Origin: Domibacillus epiphyticus
GTDB lineage: Bacteria; Bacillota; Bacilli; Bacillales; Domibacillaceae
Length of the DNA stretch: 64,000 bases
Direction of reading: 5' to 3'
Assembly: GCF_001975785.1 (NCBI RefSeq)
Contig: NZ_MSFI01000006.1
Coordinates: 62,001-126,000 of the forward strand
The position numbers and the translations under genes were made by a program. Below, piece by piece: positions 9,427 to 19,014 of the stretch. Every line of letters begins with the position of its first letter. Position 1 is the stretch's first letter. The notes under the pieces were generated by a model, which did no database searches, was not told the DNA's origin, and saw only the letters and a program-made list of their open reading frames with translations.

Positions 9427-9484
9427 AAACACCCTCTGAATCGAAATTGTAAAAACTAATTTCGACGATCAGGAGGGTGTTTTA
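9427..9484 (+). terminator. Terminator after the tryptophanase-like pseudogene
   Basis: A 10-bp lower stem (9427-9436 with 9473-9482) and an inner TCGAAAT/ATTTCGA stem form a long hairpin ending in TTTT. Confidence 0.85.
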
Positions 9485-10067
9485 TTAGGTGACCGTTCAA
9501 AAGAAATTGGTCAAATTACCGAAGCCATCACTGGAATTTCTGCATAAACGAATTTATTAAATGCTGCGATTGAAGCGGCCAGAGCAGGAGAGAATGGAAA
9601 AGGATTCGCAGTTGTTGCAGATGAAGTTAGGAAATTAACAGAACAATCTTCTGAGTCTGCACATCAAATATCCGAGTTAGTGTCTGCCATTCAAAAAGAT
9701 ACAAACAAAGCGATCGTATCCATGGAAAATGCTACGAAAGAAGTTGAACAGGGTATCGGAGCGGTTGAAATTGCAGGAAGTTCATTTGAACAAATTCAAC
9801 AATCCATAAATGAGGTTGCTTATCAAATCCAGGAGGTTTCCTCAGCTGTTCAGCAAATGTCTGCTGGAACAGAAGAAGTCGTTCAAACAGTCAAAGTCAT
9901 AACAGAAATGACAGAAATGACAGAAATGACAGAAATGACGGCGGGTGGAACACAAGAGGTCTCCGCATCAACAGAAGAACAACTAGCATCAATGGAAGAA
10001 ATCTCTCATTCTTCTTCTTTATCAAGCAGAGGAGTTGCAAATGGCGATCAGTAGATTTAAAATCTAA
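9485..10067 (+). pseudogene. Truncated methyl-accepting chemotaxis protein remnant
   Basis: Only the signalling half of a chemoreceptor is left, beginning abruptly right after the preceding terminator with [12 protein letters not shown] stop codon (TAA where CAA is expected in SAQTNLL) lies at 9543-9545, two residues are missing in the hairpin-tip motif ([10 protein letters not shown]), and a frameshift near 10030 breaks the end. The other frame completes the usual EELQ...RFKI terminus at 10067. A 124-codon frame from 9680 remains open inside it. The sequence resembles the intact receptor gene at 12087-14060, so this may be a partial duplicate. It has no sensor domain, no membrane segment and no plausible start. 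Confidence 0.85.
9902..9937 (+). repeat. Four tandem copies of a 9-nt unit in the chemoreceptor remnant
   Basis: ACAGAAATG is repeated four times head to tail, giving [12 protein letters not shown] in the open frame. The intact receptor has no such run, so this is a slippage expansion. Confidence 0.95.
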
Positions 10068-10111
10068 TTTCTTTCATGAAAGAAAGAGCTTTTTATTTGT
10101 AATATATAAAA

Positions 10112-10154
10112 AAAAGCGAAATTCCACTTTGAATAGACGTGGAATTTCGCTTTT
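10112..10154. terminator. Strong bidirectional terminator between the chemoreceptor remnant and the Rid gene
   Basis: A perfect 16-bp inverted repeat (10112-10127 with 10139-10154) is flanked by A and T runs on both sides, so it can stop transcription from either direction. Confidence 0.9.
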
Positions 10155-10200
10155 GTTGCGTAAACAGAATAGTCTCCATTATTCCGTTACAGAATGTTAC

Positions 10201-11589
10201 TTACTTATTGCTCCCTTTTTGAGGTGCATGAAACGTGCCTTCTACTTCGAAAATATCATCTTGATTCAATCGATCCACTTCAACGATTGTACGAGGAGGA
10301 TAAGGGCCATCTCCCCATAGCTCTTGCTGAATTTCATTTACCAATGGGCGGTATCTGAACATATCCGTGACATACACGACGATACGTGTTGCATCTTGGA
10401 GTGAGGCTCCTTCTGATTCCGCAATCAGTTTCATATTCAAAAATGCTTGACGAATACGGTCTTTTTCATTTTTTACAAGAGCATTTGTTTCAGGATCAAT
10501 TCCACGCATACCAGCTACATAGATGGAATCACCTGCACGTGTTCCAAGATTCCAAGTTCCTGTCGGCTGAATAGCTCCTTCAGGAGACAATGTTTCCACA
10601 TTTGGTTCATCTGGATGTTTGCGATCTTTCAAAGGAGCATAGAACGTTCCTTCCACTTCAAAAATATCATCTTGATTCAATCGGTCTACCTCAACGATTG
10701 TACGTGGAGGATAAGGGCCATCTCCCCATAGTTCTTCTTGAACTTCATTTACCAATGGGCGGTATCTGAACATATCCGTAACATAGACAACGATACGTGT
10801 TGCATCATTTAGTGATGCACCTTCAGATTCCGCAATCTGTTTCATATTCAAAAACGCTTGACGAATGCGTTCTTTTTCGCCTTTTACAAGAGCATTTGTT
10901 TCAGGATCGATTCCACGCATTCCGGCTACAGAAACGGTATCACCTGCACGTGTTCCAAGATTCCATGTTCCAGTCGGCTGGATGGCACCTTCAGGAGAAA
11001 GTGTTTTAACGCCATTTGGAGAAAGGGTGCTGCCTTTCACTCGCTTTAAACGTTTTTTCTCAGGAGCATAAAATGTCCCTTCCACTTCCACAATATCATC
11101 TTGATTCAAGCGATCCACTTCAACGATCGTACGTGGAGGGTAAGGACCTTTACCCCAAAGCTCTTCTTGAATTTCATTTACCATCGGGCGGTATCTGAAC
11201 ATATCTGTGACATAAACGACGAGGCGAGTTGCATCTTTAAGCGATGCCCCTTCAGATTCTGCAATCAGTTCCATGTTGAGAAACGCTTGACGAATACGGT
11301 CTTTTTCATTTGCTACTAAAGCATTGGTTTTAGGATCAATTCCTCTCATACCAGCCACATGAATAAAATCCCCTGCGTATGTTCCAAGGTTCCAAGTTCC
11401 TGTCGGCTGAATAGCTCCATCTGGAGAAAGTGTTTTCACACCATTTGGTGATAGGTCACTTTGTTCCGTTGATGACTCGGTATTTGAAGAGGTTGAAGCC
11501 AGGGAACTGTAACCAGTCACAAAAAGACTAAAAATAAGGACTGTTACCAGAACCCGAGGGAAATGTTTCCCTAATTTTCCTTTAAACAT
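10201..11589 (-). CDS. Secreted protein with three tandem RidA (YjgF/UK114) domains
   Basis: A signal peptide-like N-terminus (hydrophobic residues about 12-28) leads into three nearly identical Rid domains at about residues 53-176, 196-319 and 333-456, joined by short charged linkers. Each keeps the arginine that binds the substrate carboxylate in active RidA proteins (PYPPRT, residues 153, 296, 433). Known RidA enzymes are cytoplasmic trimers that hydrolyse reactive imines; here one chain could supply all three subunits. The signal region reads FVTGYSS, which looks like a lipobox whose cysteine has become tyrosine, so the product may be released instead of lipid-anchored. The ATG has GGAGTGA upstream. 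The gene stands alone between terminators. An extracellular role is inference. Confidence 0.85.
   Translation of the reverse strand: MFKGKLGKHFPRVLVTVLIFSLFVTGYSSLASTSSNTESSTEQSDLSPNGVKTLSPDGAIQPTGTWNLGTYAGDFIHVAGMRGIDPKTNALVANEKDRIRQAFLNMELIAESEGASLKDATRLVVYVTDMFRYRPMVNEIQEELWGKGPYPPRTIVEVDRLNQDDIVEVEGTFYAPEKKRLKRVKGSTLSPNGVKTLSPEGAIQPTGTWNLGTRAGDTVSVAGMRGIDPETNALVKGEKERIRQAFLNMKQIAESEGASLNDATRIVVYVTDMFRYRPLVNEVQEELWGDGPYPPRTIVEVDRLNQDDIFEVEGTFYAPLKDRKHPDEPNVETLSPEGAIQPTGTWNLGTRAGDSIYVAGMRGIDPETNALVKNEKDRIRQAFLNMKLIAESEGASLQDATRIVVYVTDMFRYRPLVNEIQQELWGDGPYPPRTIVEVDRLNQDDIFEVEGTFHAPQKGSNK
10222..11433 (-). repeat. Three direct repeats of a Rid-domain coding unit
   Basis: Units at about 11433-11062, 11004-10633 and 10593-10222 encode 124-residue domains with near-identical protein and DNA sequence. 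Centre-to-centre spacing is 429 and 411 bp. Copies two and three share features that copy one lacks (for example RAGD and YRPLVNE), suggesting stepwise duplication. Confidence 0.9.
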
Positions 11590-11870
11590 TGTGTCTCACT
11601 CCAGTGTAAGTAGTATTTTGCAGACATTCATTCCGTCCTAACCCAGGAAGGATCCGGACAGATGAAAAAACAATTCTGCATCGGACAAATTATCGAATCG
11701 AGCTCTTATAACAAAATTGTACTAGGGGCTGCGCTGCACATTTTATTAACAGGACTCAAATATCGACAATTTCCGACAAAACAAGACTAAATATACCACA
11801 AAAGTCGTAACAGTCAATCCGATTTTTCTTTTTATGCATGTTATTTGGACTAGTTTATACTTGAAATTTC

Positions 11871-11899
11871 TTGTTCATTCAAGACAAATAGACTATAAT
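11871..11899 (+). promoter_or_regulatory. Candidate sigma-A promoter for the chemoreceptor gene
   Basis: A perfect -10 TATAAT (11894-11899) lies 17 nt after TTGTTC (11871-11876), a poor -35. The leader would be about 180 nt. No sigma-D consensus (TAAA-N15-GCCGATAT) was seen here. Confidence 0.5.
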
Positions 11900-12086
11900 G
11901 AAAAATGTTGAAATTTGTCGATTGCAAGTGATAAGAATATCCTCTGTTTTTGGAGGGGGTTTTGTTAAGCGCATAGGGGATGTATCAATGGGTTACTAAC
12001 TTGCTCGAGAGAAAGAATCCCTCAGCAAAGAAATTTTGAATCACATAATCCTGGATTTTAAAGACAGGTACAGTAGGAGGAACGAA
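11900..12086 (+). other. Long untranslated leader of the chemoreceptor gene
   Basis: This stretch holds a weak CCTC/GAGG hairpin near 11940-11962 followed by GGGTTTTG, and no recognised riboswitch. Nearby to the left (11761-11783) two TGTCG-containing elements resemble Spo0A boxes but are imperfect. Confidence 0.4.
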
Positions 12087-14060
12087 ATGAAAAGGAAAAG
12101 AAACGTGAAAGTCAACATGACGATTAAAAACCGTTTAATCATCGCCTTTTTAGCAATTTTAATATTACCAAGCTCTGCGATTGGATGGTTTTCTTATCAG
12201 AAGGCAGAGAATCAGATTGCAGCCGAAATCGAACAAAATGCTCTTCAAAGTGTTCAATCTGTGAACAGTGAGATTAATGAACTTTTCTCTACAAGCTTAT
12301 CGGATTTGGATTATTTATCAAAAACTGTTAATGGGAATATGGTGAAGGGCGAAGCGAGTCCGGAACTGAGAAAAGTCCTAGAACCCATAAAGGCTGTGAA
12401 ACCAGAATACGACCACGTACAATTCGCAACGAGCAGCGGAGTATTGTTGAACTCTCCTCAACAAAAATTTGAAGCCGGATTTGATCCTAGGGAGCGGCCT
12501 TGGTATAGCCTTGCAATTGAAAAGAAAGGGACGGCACTCGTTAACAATCCGATTGTCGCTCAAGATGGAAAGGTGATCGTTGTTCCATCAAAAGCGACGG
12601 AAGATGGATCCGGAGTAGTGAGTGTCGTTTTAAGCTTGACAAATCTTTCTGAACAAGTGAATAACATCAAAGTCGGTGAAAAAGGGTTCATCTCTATTCT
12701 CGACAAGGATGGAAAGTATCTTACACACCCTGCGATTGCGGCTGGGACTGAAAGCAAAGAGTCTTTTGTTCCAAAATTTTATGAGAAAGATTCCGGAACA
12801 ATTGATTATGAAGGAAAAAATGAAAGAATCGTGTTTGTTACGAATGAGCTGACAGGGTGGAAAATTGCTGGAACCATCGAGATGGAGGAAATTACAAACG
12901 CCACTCAAGGAATTCTTTATACGACAATTGCAGTTATTGTGATCTCCATTTTAATTGGAATCCTGCTCGTATTTTGGATCGTGCGCTCGATTACTTCACC
13001 ACTTAAAGACTTAAAAGAGGCAATGAAAGAAATAGCTTCAGGTAATTTAACATATGAATTGGATTCCGGACGAAAAGACGAGATAGGGGAAATATTTAAC
13101 CACCTTAATGACACAAGTGAGAGTTTAAAAAAGGTAATTGGTAAAATTTCCGTAAACTCTGAGCTAATCTCTACATCGTCCGTTCAATTGTCAGCAAGCT
13201 CTGACCAAACGAGTCAAGCAGCAGAACATATTTCAACAACCATTTCAGAAGTTGCAGCTGGCACGGAGAGACAAAGTAAAAGTGTCGAACAAGCAACGCA
13301 AATCGTTAATGAAATGTCCTATGGTGTTCAGCAAATAACAGAGAATGCAAGAAGCGTTTCGATAAATGCCGGCAATACAGCTGATAAAGCTGGTACAGGA
13401 AACGAAGCGATTCAAAAAACGATCGAACAAATGAGTGCCATCCAAACGACCGTAAACAGCCTGGCAGATGAGGTAAAAGGGTTGGGAGGCCAATCAAAGC
13501 AAATCGGCGATATTATCCAAACGATTACAGATATTTCCGGACAAACGAATTTACTTGCCCTTAATGCGGCGATTGAGGCAGCGAGAGCAGGGGAATACGG
13601 TAAAGGATTTGCAGTGGTAGCAGATGAAGTTCGCAAATTAGCGGAGCAGTCAGCCGCATCTGCAGAGCAAATTACACAACTTATTTCTCAAAATCAACAT
13701 CAAACCGACGCGGCAGTTAAAACAATGGAAGCAACTGTACAGGAAGTTCGTGCAGGAATAGAGCTGGTAAATACAGCGGGACAATCATTTAAAGAAATTC
13801 AAACCGCAACGGATGATGTAACGAAACAAACAGAAGAAGTTGCATCGGCTATACAACAAATAGCCGATAGTGCAAACATGATCGTTACTTCTATTAACGT
13901 CATCTCAGAAGTGGCTGTAGATACTGTAACGGGTACACACAATGTATCAGCTTCAACTCAGGAACAATTAGCTTCACTGGAGGAAGTATCTGCATCTGCC
14001 GCTTCATTATCGACAATGGCGGAAGAATTACAAGGATTGATTAGAAACTTTAAAATTTAA
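12087..14060 (+). CDS. Methyl-accepting chemotaxis protein with dCache-type sensor
   Basis: This 657-residue transmembrane receptor has a first helix at about residues 16-36, an extracytoplasmic dCache-like sensor (about 40-285), a second helix (LLYTT-like start to FWIV, about 287-312), a HAMP domain, and a long signalling coiled coil. The tip sequence is [20 protein letters not shown]. Glutamine/glutamate pairs flank the tip, as expected for methylation sites. It should control flagellar direction through CheW and CheA in response to an unidentified small ligand; dCache domains often bind amino acids or organic acids. ATG 12087 is chosen because TAGGAGG lies six bases upstream; an in-frame TTG at 12036 does not fit. 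The gene is monocistronic. Confidence 0.92.
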   Translation: MKRKRNVKVNMTIKNRLIIAFLAILILPSSAIGWFSYQKAENQIAAEIEQNALQSVQSVNSEINELFSTSLSDLDYLSKTVNGNMVKGEASPELRKVLEPIKAVKPEYDHVQFATSSGVLLNSPQQKFEAGFDPRERPWYSLAIEKKGTALVNNPIVAQDGKVIVVPSKATEDGSGVVSVVLSLTNLSEQVNNIKVGEKGFISILDKDGKYLTHPAIAAGTESKESFVPKFYEKDSGTIDYEGKNERIVFVTNELTGWKIAGTIEMEEITNATQGILYTTIAVIVISILIGILLVFWIVRSITSPLKDLKEAMKEIASGNLTYELDSGRKDEIGEIFNHLNDTSESLKKVIGKISVNSELISTSSVQLSASSDQTSQAAEHISTTISEVAAGTERQSKSVEQATQIVNEMSYGVQQITENARSVSINAGNTADKAGTGNEAIQKTIEQMSAIQTTVNSLADEVKGLGGQSKQIGDIIQTITDISGQTNLLALNAAIEAARAGEYGKGFAVVADEVRKLAEQSAASAEQITQLISQNQHQTDAAVKTMEATVQEVRAGIELVNTAGQSFKEIQTATDDVTKQTEEVASAIQQIADSANMIVTSINVISEVAVDTVTGTHNVSASTQEQLASLEEVSASAASLSTMAEELQGLIRNFKI

Positions 14061-14073
14061 ATTTTTACTGCTT

Positions 14074-14104
14074 AAACCGGCTTCCTGAATGGAGCCGGTT
14101 TTTT
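14074..14104 (+). terminator. Terminator of the chemoreceptor gene
   Basis: A 9-bp stem (14074-14082 with 14093-14101) is followed by six T residues. Confidence 0.9.
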
Positions 14105-14128
14105 ATGATGAAGGGGATTATAAACGAT

Positions 14129-14158
14129 AAAAACCACTCGATTTTTCGAGTGGTTTTT
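14129..14158 (-). terminator. Terminator of the NlpC/P60 gene
   Basis: A 13-bp perfect stem (14129-14141 with 14146-14158) with a TTTT loop lies 3 bases from the stop codon of the minus-strand gene. It could also work on the plus strand. Confidence 0.88.
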
Positions 14159-14160
14159 GA

Positions 14161-15177
14161 TTAATTGATGTATCTCCGTGAACCTGCATACTCCTGTTTA
14201 TATGGTGCTGTATTGATTGAGATAATTTCAACATTTTTGCCTGCTCTAGGTGAATGAATCATTTTTCCGTTGCCGGCGTACATCGCAACGTGATGCACTT
14301 TGCCTTTCCCATTGTTATAAGCGAAGAACATTAAATCTCCTGGCTGTAGTTTCGATTTTGAAACGGCTTTTCCTTTTTTGAACTGCTCGGAAGCATCGCG
14401 CGGGATACTGATCCCGTGATATCTGTATACCGAGTACGTGAAGCCCGAACAATCAAATCCATAAGCAGAAACGCCAGCCCATAAGTAAGGCAAACCGACA
14501 AAGACTTTTCCAGTCTTTAATAAGTCTGTACCTTTTGGTTTAGAAATAACCGGCGTAGAAGCATAGACGTTCACATCACTTTTTTTAATCCATTTTGCTT
14601 TATTGGATGGCGTCATCACTTGAATCCAATCTTTTTCCGTTTTTAAAATGCGTAGTCTTGTATTAAAGCTAATTTCTATAAATTTTTTGTTTTTATCGTG
14701 AAAAAGGTACGCGGTTTTGGATTTTACGCTAGCAATCTGACACTTTTCGTAGCCGGCCTGCTGTGTAGTGATTTGTGATTTTGGCAGCCAGCCGGGGTAT
14801 CCGTATTTGCTCTTCGGTGTGTATTGGTCTTTTACTGCAGCCTGAACCCAGCTTCCACTTGTTTTAAGTACTTTTACTTCTTGTCCATATAATGCTTGCG
14901 ATTCTGTTTTACCGGTTAGCCAAATACGTTCCTTAACGCCTGGCATTTTCGCAGTCCATGTCCGCATATCAACGGGGTTAGATAAAGAGTATTTATCAAT
15001 GGATCTCTTTTGACCCGGTGTCTTCCACAGGGTAGCAACAGAAACATTCACATATGTTTTCGCTGCTTGCTTTGGCGAGTAACAGCTTGGAGCAGCAGCA
15101 GCCTCCGTTTCTTGTGGAACGACAGATGAAAAGAAAGAGACAAGCAGTGCCATAATAATCGTCATTTTGAACTTCAT
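14161..15177 (-). CDS. Secreted NlpC/P60 endopeptidase with SH3-type domains (YkfC-like)
   Basis: This 338-residue protein has a signal peptide ending near residue 27 (TEAAAA). Two bacterial SH3-like segments follow, at about 40-135 and 145-205, then an NlpC/P60 domain. The catalytic triad is visible as Cys243 (GFDCSGF), His296 (VHHVAMY) and His308 (MIHSP). The architecture matches YkfC-type gamma-D-glutamyl-L-diamino acid endopeptidases that trim muropeptides during peptidoglycan turnover or recycling. The start has GAGGTGAT just upstream. It is not next to the ykfABD genes that accompany YkfC in B. subtilis, so the peptide-recycling role is inferred from domain order alone. Confidence 0.88.
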   Translation of the reverse strand: MKFKMTIIMALLVSFFSSVVPQETEAAAAPSCYSPKQAAKTYVNVSVATLWKTPGQKRSIDKYSLSNPVDMRTWTAKMPGVKERIWLTGKTESQALYGQEVKVLKTSGSWVQAAVKDQYTPKSKYGYPGWLPKSQITTQQAGYEKCQIASVKSKTAYLFHDKNKKFIEISFNTRLRILKTEKDWIQVMTPSNKAKWIKKSDVNVYASTPVISKPKGTDLLKTGKVFVGLPYLWAGVSAYGFDCSGFTYSVYRYHGISIPRDASEQFKKGKAVSKSKLQPGDLMFFAYNNGKGKVHHVAMYAGNGKMIHSPRAGKNVEIISINTAPYKQEYAGSRRYIN

Positions 15178-15334
15178 GTCATCACCTCGGTTGTTTGGTT
15201 AAAGTTATATAGAATAAATTCACAGTCTTGTTAATAAACTTCTATTCTTCTATATTTCTTTCGGTTGATGAACCAAATAGTTTAACTAAAATCCATCAAT
15301 ATCTTTTCTGGAATGAAGATGATAAGGCAGTTCC

Positions 15335-17665
15335 TTAATGAAAAGAAGTGGTTTTTAATCCATATGTCTTCATTTTTCTATATAATGTGCTTCGTGAAAT
15401 GCCTAAATGACTGGCCGCATCACTTATGCTGCCTGCTTTCATAATGGCTGTTTCAATCAGCTTTTTTTCCGCATGCTGCAAAGAATATGGTCCACCGTCG
15501 GTTTTTCCTAAACCGTTTTTTAAATCAGAAGAGAAATGATCCGTGTCAATGCAGTCACTGCTCATAGCAAGAATAAACGAACGCTCAATAATATTCTTCA
15601 ACTCACGAAGATTTCCTGGCCATTGGTATTTTTGTAACAACTCTAATGCTGTATTTGACACTTTCAATGGTCCTTTTCCATAATGATCGTGAAAATGGCT
15701 GGCAAATTGTTCAACGAGCTGCGGAATATCTTCAATCCGTTTTCGAAGCGGCGGAATTGTAATAGATAATACATGAAGGCGGTAATATAAATCTGATCGG
15801 AATGAACCTTGATAGGCAATCTCTTCTTTCAAATTTCGATTTGTGGCAGCTATAATTCGAACATCAATTGGCCGTTCTTTATGTTCACCTAATCTTGTTA
15901 CTTTCCTTGATTCGAGTACACGCAGAAGAGATACTTGCAAATCAAGCGGCATCTCACCGATTTCATCAAGGAAAAGTGTTCCGCCGTTTGCTGCTTCAAA
16001 CTTACCGGGCTGTCCCCCTTTTTTGGCGCCTGTAAAAGCGCCATCTGAAAATCCGAACAACTCACTTGCGATTAATTCACGGGGAATTGCGCCGGCATTA
16101 ATGGCAATGAATGGACCGTTTTTACGATCACTTTCTTTGTGTATTGCATTCGCCAGTACTTCTTTTCCTGAGCCAGTTTCTCCAAAAATCAATACATTCG
16201 CATCCGACGCAGCAGCCCCTTTCGCTACTTTTAGTTCGTTTTGAAAGGAAGGGTTTCGGGTCTGAATGTTATGAAACTTCCTCACGGCTTTATTTTGAAA
16301 ATCCGCTTTTACCAAATCCTTTTTTTTCTTTAAAATAATCAGTTTATTCATGTTAAATATATCAACATCAATAGAATGATAGTTGTATTGTTCTTTTAAC
16401 TCTTGGATCATTTCTTCAGTAAATAAATGACCGATTTGAAGATGGAGCTCATTTTCGGCACTCGCATTGATGAAAATAACTTCCTTTTCATCATTGATGA
16501 CAAGAACCATTTCATCACTTATATGTGCCCAGCCTTGTACAGCCTTTTTCCAGTTGAGTTGTTCCAGCTCAAAAAAGTTCGGTTTTTTTTGGAAATAAGG
16601 AAACGCTTGAACGGACTCTTTTGAGTCCCATAAAATCAAAAATTGCCCGCAGCTATCGATTTTTCCGATTCGGACAGGCCTGGATAAATGCTGGCTGTTA
16701 TTTTCAATTTTTACTAAGCCGCACGGCGTCTGAAAGGTTTTTTCTCTTATTGATAGAAGTACCTGTTTGTAATGAAATAGGGGTTTGTTTTTAAGTTCAT
16801 CCAGCAAAATTTTTACGCCGATGTACGTATTAAACATTAAAGAGGATACGACGATGTCATTTCCAAAACGACTTTTCATTTTCGTCACAAATTCATGATT
16901 TTCTATGGAATCGATTGATTGAAAGTAGCTGCCTCCACCGTAGTGGCCGGCCGCGTATTTTTCGCCAATCGCTTTAATCTCAGTTTCTTTTGTGATTGCA
17001 CTGAAAATTGGCAGTTTCTTTGGATTAAGTCCGAGCTGGTAATATGTTCTGTAAAAAGGAATGAGACTGTCACCGACAATCGTTGAGAAAATAGCATCTG
17101 CTTTGCTGGCGTTGATCTTCTGATATTCTTCCGCAAATTGCGAGTACCCAAAAGGAACATAACGTTCACCGGCCACTTTCCCATTTAATGATTTTATATA
17201 CTTTTTTGCTTGTTTATTTGTTTCTTGAGGGTAGATATAGTCATTTCCAATTAAATAAATGTTGGGGCCAAAGTTTTCAACAATGAATTTCATCATCGTA
17301 TCCACTTGCTGGTTGGGCACTTCTCCGGTGTAGAATACATGAGGATGTGTTTCGTTCCCCTCGTATAAAGCGGGATATAGCAATAGGCAGTTATACTTTT
17401 CCAGTACAGGCAAGATGGCTTTTCGACATGCGGAAGTGTATGTCCCGATAAAAAGACGTACACCGGATTTGGCCAGTTCCTCTGCTTGTTTTCTTGATTC
17501 TTCTGGATCTGATTTAATATCGCGGATAATAAATTGAACGAGGTCATTACTATTCAAGGAATTTTCATTATGTTCATTTAATGCATAAATAGATGAATCG
17601 AATATGGCTTGTTCCGTGAAAGAGGTCGTGCCAGTCAATGAAAATAACAAACCAATTGTATGCAT
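15335..17665 (-). CDS. AmiC-like amide sensor fused to a sigma-54-dependent activator
   Basis: Residues 1-355 follow the Pseudomonas amide-binding protein AmiC closely: IGLLFS-TG, the GVR/G-Y-S/RKA region, YPALYEG, NQQ, and DYIYPQETN. No signal peptide is present, so the sensor is cytoplasmic. Residues about 375-450 look like a PAS-type linker. A sigma-54 activator AAA domain follows, with Walker A GETGSGKE (495-502), the sigma-54 contact loop GAFTGA (542-547) and Walker B LFLDEIG (564-570). A Fis-type helix-turn-helix lies at about 745-770. The protein should bind amides directly and remodel sigma-54 polymerase at the divergent amiE promoter, replacing the AmiC/AmiR two-protein antitermination circuit. 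The ATG is preceded by GGGGAGGAAG. Confidence 0.92.
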   Translation of the reverse strand: MHTIGLLFSLTGTTSFTEQAIFDSSIYALNEHNENSLNSNDLVQFIIRDIKSDPEESRKQAEELAKSGVRLFIGTYTSACRKAILPVLEKYNCLLLYPALYEGNETHPHVFYTGEVPNQQVDTMMKFIVENFGPNIYLIGNDYIYPQETNKQAKKYIKSLNGKVAGERYVPFGYSQFAEEYQKINASKADAIFSTIVGDSLIPFYRTYYQLGLNPKKLPIFSAITKETEIKAIGEKYAAGHYGGGSYFQSIDSIENHEFVTKMKSRFGNDIVVSSLMFNTYIGVKILLDELKNKPLFHYKQVLLSIREKTFQTPCGLVKIENNSQHLSRPVRIGKIDSCGQFLILWDSKESVQAFPYFQKKPNFFELEQLNWKKAVQGWAHISDEMVLVINDEKEVIFINASAENELHLQIGHLFTEEMIQELKEQYNYHSIDVDIFNMNKLIILKKKKDLVKADFQNKAVRKFHNIQTRNPSFQNELKVAKGAAASDANVLIFGETGSGKEVLANAIHKESDRKNGPFIAINAGAIPRELIASELFGFSDGAFTGAKKGGQPGKFEAANGGTLFLDEIGEMPLDLQVSLLRVLESRKVTRLGEHKERPIDVRIIAATNRNLKEEIAYQGSFRSDLYYRLHVLSITIPPLRKRIEDIPQLVEQFASHFHDHYGKGPLKVSNTALELLQKYQWPGNLRELKNIIERSFILAMSSDCIDTDHFSSDLKNGLGKTDGGPYSLQHAEKKLIETAIMKAGSISDAASHLGISRSTLYRKMKTYGLKTTSFH

Positions 17666-17690
17666 ATATGCTTCCTCCCCTAATTGGTAG

Positions 17691-17803
17691 TGTCAAAATA
17701 GGACAGTGTATCAAAATAGAACATATTAATAGGAAACTTAATTATACGCTATTTTAATAATTCTGAAAATTTATATCTGTTTTGTTTGTATCAAATTAAA
17801 ACA
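17691..17803. promoter_or_regulatory. Repeated upstream activator sites between the regulator and amiE
   Basis: Three related elements are visible at 17691-17705, 17707-17723 and 17787-17803. They share TGT-(AT)CAAAATAG-ACA-like sequence, and a weaker half-site (TATTGAAACA) lies near 17810-17819. Each begins with TGT and ends with ACA, a partly symmetric layout suited to a Fis-type dimer. They sit about 55-170 bp upstream of the -24/-12 promoter, the usual enhancer distance. Confidence 0.65.
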
Positions 17804-17857
17804 GTCTTTTATTGAAACATTCACCCTTAAAGCTTGAGAATATCCTCTTTGTAAAGT

Positions 17858-17873
17858 TGGCACTTAACTTGCA
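17858..17873 (+). promoter_or_regulatory. Sigma-54 (-24/-12) promoter of amiE-amiB-amiS
   Basis: TGGCAC, five bases, then TTGCA exactly match the sigma-54 consensus with the invariant GG and GC dinucleotides correctly spaced. Transcription would begin near 17885, giving a leader of about 70 nt before the amiE start. Confidence 0.9.
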
Positions 17874-17956
17874 ATAGTAAGATAACCCCTGGTAATTCCC
17901 AGCTTATAGTGAGGATGAAAAGGGGACGAATAAAAATCGAAGGGAGACAGGATGAA

Positions 17957-19003
17957 ATGAGACACGGAGACATTAGCAGCAGTAAAGATACGGTAGGTGT
18001 AGCAGTCGTCAATTATAAAATGCCGCGGCTTCATACACAAGAAGAAGTTTTGGATAACTGCAGAAACATTAGCGATATGATCATCGGAATGAAAAAAGGT
18101 CTTCCTGGAATGGATCTTGTCGTATTTCCTGAATACAGTACCCAAGGGATCATGTATGACGAACAGGAAATGAACGAAACAGCCACTACTATACCAGGAC
18201 CTGAAACCGATATTTTTGCTGAAGCTTGCCGTAAAGCGAATGTTTGGGGCGTGTTCTCGTTAACAGGTGAACGTCACGAAAATCATCCTGCGAAAACACC
18301 GTATAACACATTGATCTTAATGAACAATCGCGGGGAAATTGTCCAAAAGTACCGGAAAATACTGCCGTGGAACCCGATTGAAGCCTGGTATCCTGGAGAT
18401 ACAACACATGTTGCAGAAGGACCGAAAGGATTGAAAATTAGCTTGATCATTTGTGATGACGGGAATTATCCGGAAATTTGGCGTGATTGTGCGATGAAAG
18501 GAGCAGAATTAATCGTACGTTGCCAAGGGTATATGTATCCAGCAAAAGAACAGCAAATCATGGTTGCGAAAACAATGGCATGGATGAATACATCATATGT
18601 AGCAGTAGCTAATGCGAGCGGTTTTGACGGCGTTTATTCATTCTTTGGGCATTCAAGCCTTATTGGATTTGATGGAAGTGTACTGGGTGCTTGCGGAACA
18701 GAAGAAAATGGTATTCAATATGCGGAGCTTTCCGTATCGCAAATTCGTGATGCACGACAAAACTGGCAGTCGCAAAATCATTTGTTCAAGCTGCTCCATC
18801 GGGGTTACACAGGAACCATTAAATCAGGCGACGGAGATAAAGGTGTCGCAGAGTGTCCTTTTGATTTTTACCGAACATGGGTGATGGATGCGGAACAGGC
18901 GCGGGAAAATGTAGAGAAAATTACCCGGCGGACGGTCGGAACAGCGGAATGTCCAATTGAAGGACTTCCTCATGAAAAAAAGGAAATGGAAGCAGGAAGA
19001 TAA
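17957..19003 (+). CDS. amiE: Aliphatic amidase
   Basis: This 348-residue nitrilase-superfamily enzyme hydrolyses short aliphatic amides to the carboxylic acid and ammonia. The triad appears at the standard positions: Glu59 (FPEYST), Lys134 (YRKILPW) and Cys166 (IICDDGN). The length equals that of known Bacillus and Geobacillus amidases. ATG 17957 is chosen because homologues begin MRHGDISSS and GGGAGACAGG lies just upstream; the frame is open to 17909 without support. It is the first gene after the sigma-54 promoter and is followed by amiB and amiS. It should supply nitrogen, and acetate or similar carbon, from acetamide-like compounds. Confidence 0.97.
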   Translation: MRHGDISSSKDTVGVAVVNYKMPRLHTQEEVLDNCRNISDMIIGMKKGLPGMDLVVFPEYSTQGIMYDEQEMNETATTIPGPETDIFAEACRKANVWGVFSLTGERHENHPAKTPYNTLILMNNRGEIVQKYRKILPWNPIEAWYPGDTTHVAEGPKGLKISLIICDDGNYPEIWRDCAMKGAELIVRCQGYMYPAKEQQIMVAKTMAWMNTSYVAVANASGFDGVYSFFGHSSLIGFDGSVLGACGTEENGIQYAELSVSQIRDARQNWQSQNHLFKLLHRGYTGTIKSGDGDKGVAECPFDFYRTWVMDAEQARENVEKITRRTVGTAECPIEGLPHEKKEMEAGR

Positions 19004-19014
19004 ATAGATGATGA

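Noticed and set aside
10386-11319. Series of plus-strand frames of about 60-94 codons inside the Rid gene
   Set aside because: They recur with the Rid repeats and are antisense shadows of the real gene.
11900-12086. Cyclic di-GMP riboswitch in the chemoreceptor leader
   Set aside because: The conserved GEMM sequence blocks are absent.
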